Shown piece by piece: positions 1 to 5,364 of a stretch of DNA of 7,703 nucleotides. A model generated the notes under the pieces. It was not told the origin of the DNA. It did no database searches and saw only the letters and a program-made list of their open reading frames with translations. The stretch lies in NCBI GenBank assembly GCA_030829765.1, contig JAUROO010000135.1:1-7703 (forward strand), given 5' to 3'. The DNA is from Miltoncostaeales bacterium. GTDB lineage: Bacteria; Actinomycetota; Thermoleophilia; Miltoncostaeales; Miltoncostaeaceae. Position numbers and translations under genes: made by a program. How positions within the stretch are numbered: position 1 is the first letter of the stretch; each line of letters begins with the position of its first letter.

Positions 1-1
1 A

Positions 2-166
2 CAGGTTGCGGGCATCGCAGGTGATCCCGGGGCCGATGCCCGCCTGGCGCCCATCATGGCGCTGCCGGGAGCCCTGGCGTTGGCGATCGACCTGGCACAG
101 GTCGCGGGGCTCGACCCGGATGCGCCAGCCTGGTCGGGCGCCTACGACCGGACCTCGCGCCGGTAG
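2..166 (+). CDS. SIS-domain sugar-phosphate protein, C-terminal fragment
   Basis: Only the last 54 codons are in the window; the gene begins upstream. The visible tail has a Pro-Gly followed by an Ala/Leu-rich helix and then G-L-D-P-D-A-P (residues 36-42 of the fragment), ending in Arg-Thr-Ser-Arg-Arg. That is the usual C-terminal signature of SIS-domain isomerase/aminotransferase-like proteins (GlmS isomerase half, AgaS, phosphosugar isomerases), where the sequence runs roughly PGQ-LA-LA-GLDPD-P and a basic Thr-rich end. Family members bind phosphosugars, typically amino-sugar phosphates, in the cytoplasm. A PIG-L-type deacetylase follows 48 bases downstream on the same strand, which fits amino-sugar metabolism. 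The catalytic region is not visible, so the exact enzyme cannot be named. The reading frame is open to the window edge and ends at TAG 164-166. Confidence 0.6.
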   Translation, partial: QVAGIAGDPGADARLAPIMALPGALALAIDLAQVAGLDPDAPAWSGAYDRTSRR

Positions 167-214
167 GCGCCTGCAGGCAGGGCGCGCCACCCCGGCACCT
201 GTCACGCTGAATCA

Positions 215-997
215 ATGAGGGTCCTGCACATCTCGCCGCATCCGGATGACGAGCTTGTGGGTGCCCCGGCGACCCTCATGGCCCTGCGCGACGCCGGGCA
301 CGAGGTGACCAACCTCGCCCTCTCGCTGGGGCGACCCGAGGACCACGACCGGAGGCGCGCTGAGGTGGTGGAGGCGTGCCGACGGGCGGGCTTCGCGCTC
401 ACCGTGACCGAGCCGCCCATCGCGATGTCGGCAACCGACGATCGGGGGGCGGCCCAGGAGCGCGTGCGCTGGCAGCTGTCCATGGCGCTCGACGGTGCGG
501 ATGCACCCGATCTGGTGATGGGACCATCGCCGCACGATGTCCACCATGCCCACGAGCTCACCGGTCGTGCCATCCGGGACGTCCTCGCGCGCCGCGACGA
601 CCCGCCCCCGTGGTGGATGTGGGCGATCTGGGGTGACCTGCCCTTCCCCACCGCGGTCGTGACGTTCGACGACGGGCGGGCCGCCGAGGTCTCCGATGCC
701 CTGTCGGCGCACGAGGGCGAGATGGCACGCGCCGACCACCGCGTGCACGTGGATGCCCGCAGCAGGCTGACGGCGATCACCGCGGCCGAGAAGGTGTTCG
801 GCTTCGGGGCGCCCGCGCTCGCGGCAGGGCGCGCCGAGGTGGTGACCGAGGTGGTGCGACGGGGTGGCCGGTGGCTGCTCGGCGCCCCGCGCGCGCTGGA
901 CGCCGGGAACCCGCTCGGGCGCCCGACCTCGCGGCAGGTGGACGCCTGGATAGACGCACCGAGCCCCCGGGATCTCGCAGGCGGGCCCTACGACTGA
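215..997 (+). CDS. PIG-L/LmbE family N-acetyl sugar deacetylase
   Basis: A complete 260-residue zinc-dependent deacetylase of the PIG-L/LmbE family, which removes acetyl groups from N-acetylglucosamine-type substrates (GlcNAc-PI, GlcNAc-inositol as in MshB, GlcNAc-malate as in BshB). The N-terminus carries the diagnostic H-P-D-D-E motif at residues 9-13, directly after the first beta strand. The second metal motif, H-D-V-H-H-A-H, is at residues 107-113. By analogy with MshB, His9, Asp12 and His110 would bind zinc and Asp11 would be the general base. Length is normal for the family. The upstream neighbour is a SIS-domain protein on the same strand, suggesting a deacetylation plus amino-sugar-phosphate step, but which glycoside is the substrate cannot be read from sequence. 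There is no Shine-Dalgarno before the ATG; a weak CACGCT hexamer lies 6 nt upstream. The start is fixed by the HPDDE motif following immediately. A mycothiol role is possible but unproven. Confidence 0.9.
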   Translation: MRVLHISPHPDDELVGAPATLMALRDAGHEVTNLALSLGRPEDHDRRRAEVVEACRRAGFALTVTEPPIAMSATDDRGAAQERVRWQLSMALDGADAPDLVMGPSPHDVHHAHELTGRAIRDVLARRDDPPPWWMWAIWGDLPFPTAVVTFDDGRAAEVSDALSAHEGEMARADHRVHVDARSRLTAITAAEKVFGFGAPALAAGRAEVVTEVVRRGGRWLLGAPRALDAGNPLGRPTSRQVDAWIDAPSPRDLAGGPYD

Positions 998-1039
998 CGC
1001 ACCGGCGGCGGGCCGCATGAGCACCGCCACCTGCACAGG

Positions 1040-1657
1040 TCAGCCCCGGGGGGCCATCTCCCCCGCGCGCACCTCGCACCCCAGGGTGGCCGCAGGCGGC
1101 GCAAGCGGACACGCCCACCGGTCGTCATGGGCGCACGACGGGTGGTACGCGAAGTTGAAGTCGAGCACCAGTCGCCCGTCGGGACGCGCGCCGAGGTCTG
1201 CACCCTTGGCCTGGTCGATGAGGTACCGCCCGCCGCCATAGGTCGACGAGCCATTGGTGGCATCCCGAAAGGGCAGGAACAAGCCGCCCCCGTACCCCGT
1301 GAGCCATAGGAGGGGCAGCACCATCTGCTGGCCGCCACGCTCGGCACGCACCTCTCCGATGGTGGCGAACGCCGCGTCCGGCGCCCCGAGGGCGTCGCGG
1401 GCCGCCGGCGCAGGCACCGCCTCCTCATGCACGGTGGCGAGAAGACACCATGAGGGGTCGTATGGGAAGAAGGCCATTCCCGTGAACCGCGTCCGCTGCA
1501 CAGCGGGCACGGGACTCTGCGGATGGCGGCGGAACAGCACATCGCGCGTTGCACGCCACTCCGCCCAGGCCGCCTCCCCCGCACCGGCGGCACGGACCCG
1601 CGCGTAGTTGTCGGCAACCCGCCGCCGCCAGTCGCCAAGCGCAAGCGATCCCCCCAT
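1040..1657 (-). CDS. DUF1684 domain protein
   Basis: A 205-residue protein that matches the DUF1684 family along its length; the family's function is not established. From my start: a Trp-Arg-x-x-[KR]-Asp-type entry (W34-R35...R38-D39), S-P at 48-49, a strand-rich middle, then the family core F-L-P-F-R-D-A-T-N-G at 127-136, S-T-Y-G-G-G-R-Y-L at 138-146, L-D-F-N-F-A-Y-H-P-S-C at 165-175, and C-P-L-A-P-P at 183-188, ending A-G-E. No signal peptide or membrane segment is apparent, so it is probably cytoplasmic. The frame stays open upstream to 1747, but that would run into the divergent gene at 1699 and adds Arg/His-rich sequence without family similarity. I therefore start at the ATG at 1655-1657. 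The purine run before it (AGGGA) abuts the ATG and is too close to act as a normal ribosome binding site. It converges on the PIG-L gene with a 42-base gap. Confidence 0.87.
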   Translation of the reverse strand: MGGSLALGDWRRRVADNYARVRAAGAGEAAWAEWRATRDVLFRRHPQSPVPAVQRTRFTGMAFFPYDPSWCLLATVHEEAVPAPAARDALGAPDAAFATIGEVRAERGGQQMVLPLLWLTGYGGGLFLPFRDATNGSSTYGGGRYLIDQAKGADLGARPDGRLVLDFNFAYHPSCAHDDRWACPLAPPAATLGCEVRAGEMAPRG

Positions 1658-1686
1658 TCCCTGCAGTCTGCCAGCGGACTGTCCCC

Positions 1687-1692
1687 TACCCT
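1687..1692 (+). promoter_or_regulatory. -10 hexamer TACCCT, leaderless start
   Basis: TACCCT fits the actinobacterial TANNNT -10 consensus and ends exactly 6 nt before the ATG at 1699. Transcription would therefore begin at or next to the A of the start codon. No Shine-Dalgarno is present in the 20 bases upstream, which agrees with a leaderless mRNA. A convincing -35 is not visible. Confidence 0.5.
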
Positions 1693-1698
1693 TCGCGC

Positions 1699-2358
1699 AT
1701 GTCGCATGCACATGCCGGACCGCTCGATGCCGCCGCGGTGCTCGCATGGATGCAGGCGCATCCCGGTCGACTGCGGGAACTGCTCGCCGAGGAGGACGCG
1801 CTCGACGCCGACACCCAGGCGGCGGCAGATTCCGCGGTGCGGGCGCACCTGCGCTTCGCGGCCGAGGCCCTGCCCATGGGCCTCCGCCCAGACCTCGCGG
1901 CGCGCGTGACGGGCATGGCCGACGAACTCGACGCGTGGTTCGACGCCGACCGCGAGGTGCTGGAGCGCGAGGTCGAACTCGGGCGCGGCGCCATCGCGCT
2001 GGAGGAGCACCTGCTCTACGGCGCAGGGGCCGATACCGAGCCGGTCATCCACGCCGCGCTGGAACGCCGCGTGCGGCTTGGGGCCTGGAACCGCCTCTTC
2101 CTCCGCTGCCTCGAGTCGCGGCTGGGGCCCGGCCACGACGGCCTGACGGAGGCGGCGCTGCAGTGGTCCAAGGACAACGAGCGTGACCTCGCCGCGGTGA
2201 TCCTGCAGGTCCACCACCGCCAGATCACCGCGCTGGAAGCCGCGACCGGGCACCCCGCCACGGCTGGTGAACGCGAACAGAGCAGCCAGGCCGCCGCGGT
2301 GACGGGCTACGCGCGCCGGGCGGTGGAGGCGGCGGCCCACGCCCTGCACCAGGCCTGA
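1699..2358 (+). CDS. Hypothetical all-helical protein, unknown function
   Basis: A 219-residue protein that I do not recognise. It lacks a signal peptide, transmembrane segments and Cys clusters (a single Cys, residue 137), and is rich in Ala, Leu, Glu, Arg and Asp. It reads as a series of amphipathic helices: about 9-31, 35-58, 64-90, 91-108, 113-142, 150-184 and 196-217, with short breaks at Pro/Gly. Conspicuous polar groups are E-E-H at 102-104, His118, and V-H-H-R at 171-174. Acidic and His residues on neighbouring helices could suggest a metal-binding bundle, but no ferritin-like or hemerythrin motif is spaced correctly, so I do not claim it. The ATG at 1699 is chosen because it lies 6 nt after a TACCCT hexamer; the frame is open further upstream, but that would overlap the divergent DUF1684 start and is Pro/Arg-rich low-quality sequence. 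Codon use (strong third-position GC) supports a real gene. Confidence 0.75.
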   Translation: MSHAHAGPLDAAAVLAWMQAHPGRLRELLAEEDALDADTQAAADSAVRAHLRFAAEALPMGLRPDLAARVTGMADELDAWFDADREVLEREVELGRGAIALEEHLLYGAGADTEPVIHAALERRVRLGAWNRLFLRCLESRLGPGHDGLTEAALQWSKDNERDLAAVILQVHHRQITALEAATGHPATAGEREQSSQAAAVTGYARRAVEAAAHALHQA

Positions 2359-2411
2359 AAGATGCATGTCATGAGCGACCCGGGGGGATGCGCCGGGTGC
2401 CGGCGTCGGGC

Positions 2412-2417
2412 TTGAAT
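2412..2417 (+). promoter_or_regulatory. -10-like TTGAAT before a GTG start
   Basis: TTGAAT matches TATAAT at four of six positions and ends 6 nt before the GTG at 2424, the same spacing as for the genes starting at 1699 and 5218. It is the main reason to prefer the GTG start over the ATG at 2388. The second position is T rather than the nearly invariant A, so the call is weak. Confidence 0.35.
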
Positions 2418-2423
2418 GGCCGC

Positions 2424-4190
2424 GTGATCACTCCCAAGGCCCTCATCACCGCGGCCGCCGCCATGGCCGTCGCCATCGCCGCCGCGCCCGCACTCGGTGC
2501 GCCCACCCCGGTGCCCACCAGCGGCGCAGCGGCCGGCAAGCTCACGCGCATTGTCCCGGGCATCACGTACCAGACGATGACGCGCCCGGGGCCCCAGCGC
2601 CTGCACATGGTGTCCTTCACGTACAACGCCCTCACGCGCATGGCTCCGGCGCAGTCGTCCGGATCGCTCACCCGGCGCGCGACGATCGAGGACGGCATGG
2701 CGTCGCGCCTGGCGCAGGGCGCGACCGCCGGCATCAACGGCGACTTCTTCAGCCTGTCGAACGGCACGCCCAGCGGCGTGCTGTCCGTGGGCCCTGAGCT
2801 TCTGGCCAGCCCCGAGCCCACGCGCTCGTCTCTGGCCATCGCGGCAGGCGGCTGGCTGTCGGTCGGCACCCTGTCCCTCGACTCGCGCTACCGCCGCATC
2901 GACCCCACCACGGGCACGAAGGGTGTGAAGCGCATCGTCCGGGCGGTCAACCGCCCACTGGCATCCACCTCCACCACCGGGGTGGTCGTCTACACGTCCG
3001 CCTACGGCAGCGCCACGCCGTCCGAGCCCGGCTACGAGGTGCTCGTCGCGCTCGATGGCGGCGGGGCATTCCCGGTCGCAGGGACGATCCAGGGCACCGT
3101 CATCGCTCAGCGTCCCGGCGGCGGCACCCCCGTTGCCCCCGGCCAGATCGTGCTGTCGGGGAAGAACCTGTCGGGCGTCACGCTGTTCAACGAGTTCCTG
3201 CCGGGCACGCGCATGGAGATCGAGGCCTCCATCCCGGGTGTCGCCCCGGATGCCTGGGGCGCCATCGGCGGAGGACCCACGCTGGTGCAGGACGGCCGGG
3301 CGGTCGCCTCATCACGCGAGTCGTTCAGCAGCAGCCAGCGCAATGGCCGCACCACGCGCAGCGCCGTGGGCCAGAAGCCCGATGGCACGATCCTGATGGT
3401 GGTGTCCGAGGGTCCACAGCAGGGCGTGCGCGGGTACACCATGTCCGAGCAGGCGAAGATGCTGGAGTCGCTGGGCCTGATCACCGCCATGGGCCTCGAC
3501 GCCGGAGGGTCATCGATGATGGCGATCGGCCCGAATCAGGTGGTGCCCAATACCGGCAGCCGACCCATCTCGGACATGCTGGTGGCCTACTACGCGGGCG
3601 CGCAGCTCTCGATCCCACCGGACAACCGCGTCACCCCGAACGGCGACGGCGTCGCGGACACCATCACCCTCGGCGCCCAGTCGCCCGTGCCCGGCACCAC
3701 CAACGTCACCGTTGCCAGGCGTGGGGGCGGGTTCTCGGCATCGGTGCTGGACCGCACCGGCGACGCCGCGTACACGCCCATCACCATCGACCCGCGCGCG
3801 CTGGGCATGCCGGAGGGGCCGTACAACGTGACGGCCACGCTCACGCCGGCCGATGGCTCGCCTGCGACATCGCAGAAGCGCATCATCGTGGTGGACCGCA
3901 CCCTTGGCGCGCTGCGTGTGAGCAGCCGCGGGGCGAAGGCATCGCGTCGCGTGACCGCCGCGTTCACCCTGTCGCGCCCGGCACGGGTGACCGCCCAGGT
4001 CACCACGTCCCGAGGACGCGTGGTCGCCACCCTCGCGCGCAACAAGAAGATGCCCCGGGGACGGAAATCGGTTACGTGGAACGGCCGGTCCGGCAAGAAC
4101 CTCGTGCGGGCGGGCACCTACTACGTGACGATCACGGCCAGCAGCTCGCTGGGCCGGACCGCGCTGCGCGACGGCGTGCGCGTCCGCTAG
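2424..4190 (+). CDS. Secreted phosphodiester glycosidase (NAGPA/DUF2233) with C-terminal Ig-like tail
   Basis: A 588-residue exported protein. Residues 1-26 form a signal peptide (Lys5, then an Ala-rich hydrophobic core, cleavage near residues 23-26). The NAGPA-type domain (family of N-acetylglucosamine-1-phosphodiester alpha-N-acetylglucosaminidase) occupies about 40-392: I-N-G-D-F-F at 104-109, G-G-G-P-T-L-V at 282-288, R-T-T-R-S-A-V-G at 309-316 and G-L-D-A-G-G-S-S at 357-364. The last equals the family LDGGGSS with one Gly changed to Ala. Next comes T-P-N-G-D-G-V-A-D at 404-412, an Asp/Asn-rich loop typical of calcium-binding Ig-like segments in surface proteins. A FlgD-type Ig-like domain runs from about 508 to the end (W-N-G-R at 552-555, G-T-Y-Y-V at 564-568). 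It probably cleaves sugar-phosphodiester bonds in the envelope or outside the cell; the natural substrate is unknown. An alternative ATG at 2388 would add 12 residues with no usable ribosome site. The stop overlaps that of the convergent gene. Confidence 0.9.
   Translation: MITPKALITAAAAMAVAIAAAPALGAPTPVPTSGAAAGKLTRIVPGITYQTMTRPGPQRLHMVSFTYNALTRMAPAQSSGSLTRRATIEDGMASRLAQGATAGINGDFFSLSNGTPSGVLSVGPELLASPEPTRSSLAIAAGGWLSVGTLSLDSRYRRIDPTTGTKGVKRIVRAVNRPLASTSTTGVVVYTSAYGSATPSEPGYEVLVALDGGGAFPVAGTIQGTVIAQRPGGGTPVAPGQIVLSGKNLSGVTLFNEFLPGTRMEIEASIPGVAPDAWGAIGGGPTLVQDGRAVASSRESFSSSQRNGRTTRSAVGQKPDGTILMVVSEGPQQGVRGYTMSEQAKMLESLGLITAMGLDAGGSSMMAIGPNQVVPNTGSRPISDMLVAYYAGAQLSIPPDNRVTPNGDGVADTITLGAQSPVPGTTNVTVARRGGGFSASVLDRTGDAAYTPITIDPRALGMPEGPYNVTATLTPADGSPATSQKRIIVVDRTLGALRVSSRGAKASRRVTAAFTLSRPARVTAQVTTSRGRVVATLARNKKMPRGRKSVTWNGRSGKNLVRAGTYYVTITASSSLGRTALRDGVRVR
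4187..4190. other. CTAG palindrome shared as both stop codons of convergent genes
   Basis: The + strand gene ends with TAG at 4188-4190. The - strand gene ends with TAG read from the complement of 4187-4189. Both stops come from the self-complementary CTAG, leaving no intergenic space and therefore no room for a separate terminator between the two coding regions. Confidence 0.95.
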
Positions 4191-5218
4191 GGCATCAGCC
4201 GCCCGAGCGACTCCACCACCCGCACCGGATCGGGTGTGCCGGCAGTGAGCGCGAGGGTCGTCACCCCCGCGTCTGCAAGCGCCGCCAGGCGCTCAGCCAC
4301 GGCCGGCCCGTCGCCGATGACGGCAAGGGCCTCCACCATGGCATCGGGCACGAGCGCCTCGGCGTCGCGGCGGCGTCCGGCGAGCGCGGCATCGGCGATT
4401 GCCGCGGCCTCCCCGGCGAAGCCCATGGCCGAGACCGCATCGCGGTAGTAGTTGCGCTCACGCGAACCCATGGACCCCACGTAGAACGCGATCTCACGGC
4501 GGGCGGCGGCCCGCGCGGCCTCGGCGCCCTCACCGCCACCCACCCAGCACACCGCCGACGCCATCACCTGCAGGCGCGCGCGGCCGGGGTCGCGCGCCGC
4601 CGTGCCGGTAGCCAGCGGCGCGCTCCAGTGACCGGTGATCGCCCGGGGCGACGCGAAGAGCGGCCACCAGGCATCGGCCAACTCGGCGGCCAGGCGCACG
4701 CCGCCCGGGGCAAGGGCCGCCACCACCACCGGGATCTCATCGCGCTCCGGCCGGGTGATCATGCGAAGCGGCGTGCCCATGCCCGTCCCCTCGCCCGGGG
4801 GAAGCGGCACCGGCCTCGGTCCCTCCACCTCCAGCACCTCACGTCGCCATGCCGTGCGGCATGCGGAGACGACCTCGCGCAGTTCGCCGAGCGGGCGCGC
4901 AAAGGGCACGCCGTGCCAGCCCTCCACCACCTGCGGGCCGGAGGTGCCGAGACCGGCGATGGCCCGCCCCGCCGACAGGGCATCGACGCCCGCGAAGGTC
5001 TGGGCGATCAGGGCCGGGCTGCGTGAGTACACAGGCAGCACCGCGCCGATGCGGAGGCGATCGGTGCATGCGGCCATGGCCCCCATGAGCGAGGGGGCAT
5101 CGAATCCCCAGGTCTCCGGTACCCAGGCCTCATCACACCCCCCGCGCTCCGCAGCGCGCACCAAGTCCAACGACGCCCCCGGATGGGCCATGTGGTCCAG
5201 GACGATCCCAATGCGCAT
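4187..5218 (-). CDS. Luciferase-like flavin/F420-dependent oxidoreductase
   Basis: A 343-residue protein of the luciferase-like monooxygenase superfamily (TIM barrel using FMN or F420). It begins with the typical strand M-R-I-G-I-V-L-D, followed by helix 1 with A-A-E-R-G-G at 22-27 and W-V-P-E-T-W at 32-37, and then D-R-L-R-I-G at 53-58. The segment G-L-G-T-S-G-P-Q-V-V-E-G-W-H-G-V at 89-104 is characteristic of actinobacterial members annotated as F420-dependent (Rv3520c-like), so the deazaflavin is the more likely cofactor; this is family knowledge, not proof. Length is normal for the family and no truncation is visible. The substrate is unknown. The ATG at 5216-5218 is chosen because barrel strand 1 starts there and a TACGAT hexamer lies 6 nt upstream; the open frame continues to 5407 but with unrelated sequence. 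The gene is divergent from the 2-oxoacid dehydrogenase gene and converges on the glycosidase gene. Confidence 0.92.
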   Translation of the reverse strand: MRIGIVLDHMAHPGASLDLVRAAERGGCDEAWVPETWGFDAPSLMGAMAACTDRLRIGAVLPVYSRSPALIAQTFAGVDALSAGRAIAGLGTSGPQVVEGWHGVPFARPLGELREVVSACRTAWRREVLEVEGPRPVPLPPGEGTGMGTPLRMITRPERDEIPVVVAALAPGGVRLAAELADAWWPLFASPRAITGHWSAPLATGTAARDPGRARLQVMASAVCWVGGGEGAEAARAAARREIAFYVGSMGSRERNYYRDAVSAMGFAGEAAAIADAALAGRRRDAEALVPDAMVEALAVIGDGPAVAERLAALADAGVTTLALTAGTPDPVRVVESLGRLMP

Positions 5219-5224
5219 GAGGCA

Positions 5225-5230
5225 ATCGTA
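5225..5230 (-). promoter_or_regulatory. -10 hexamer TACGAT, leaderless start
   Basis: Read on the - strand, TACGAT fits TANNNT and ends 6 nt before the ATG of the oxidoreductase gene at 5218. No Shine-Dalgarno lies between, so the transcript probably starts at the start codon. No clear -35 is seen at 16-18 bases further upstream. Confidence 0.5.
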
Positions 5231-5263
5231 CGGCCCCGGGCAACCTTGTCTGTCTCGCAACAC

Positions 5264-5272
5264 GAGGAGAGG
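5264..5272 (+). promoter_or_regulatory. Shine-Dalgarno-like purine run with no standard start after it
   Basis: GAGGAGAGG is the best anti-16S match in the region, but no in-frame ATG, GTG or TTG of the dehydrogenase gene follows. Five bases later, an ATC at 5278 happens to be in the dehydrogenase frame; the next GTG (5283) is in a different frame. It may be unrelated to translation, since it lies upstream of the probable promoter at 5293. Confidence 0.2.
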
Positions 5273-5292
5273 CACGCATCCGGTGGGCGGTC

Positions 5293-5298
5293 TATCGT
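5293..5298 (+). promoter_or_regulatory. Probable -10 hexamer TATCGT for the E1 gene
   Basis: TATCGT fits TANNNT in the only AT-containing patch between the divergent genes on this strand. It would start transcription near 5304-5306, giving a leader of about 60 nt before the proposed CTG start at 5365. A -35 is not obvious. Confidence 0.4.
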
Positions 5299-5364
5299 CG
5301 GCGTGCTTTCCCGGGGCGGTCGGGACATCGTCGCCCTCCATCCCGCACGAGAATCGGTATCGGC

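Noticed and set aside
1005..1016. Small hairpin GCGG-CGGG-CCGC between the convergent genes ending at 997 and 1040
   Set aside because: A four-base-pair stem without a T tract is expected by chance at this GC content; not enough to call a terminator.
212..1036. A 274-codon open frame on the - strand opposite the deacetylase
   Set aside because: The + strand frame carries intact HPDDE and HDVHHAH motifs; the antisense frame has no family features.
988..2367. A 459-codon open frame on the - strand
   Set aside because: It spans the divergent DUF1684 and hypothetical genes in a different frame, has low-complexity Arg/Pro composition, and conflicts with well-supported proteins on both sides.
2388..2390. 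ATG as an alternative start of the glycosidase
   Set aside because: The G-run abuts the ATG and leaves no Shine-Dalgarno spacing; the GTG at 2424 has a better-placed -10-like hexamer and a more typical signal peptide length. Not excluded.
2378..2398. Inverted repeat ACCCGG / CCGGGT with a 9-nt loop before the glycosidase gene
   Set aside because: Only six base pairs, no T tract, and chance matches of this length are common in GC-rich DNA. An operator role cannot be supported.
5254..5266. CTCG / CGAG stem with a five-base loop in the divergent promoter region
   Set aside because: Four base pairs only; too short to claim as an operator or attenuator.
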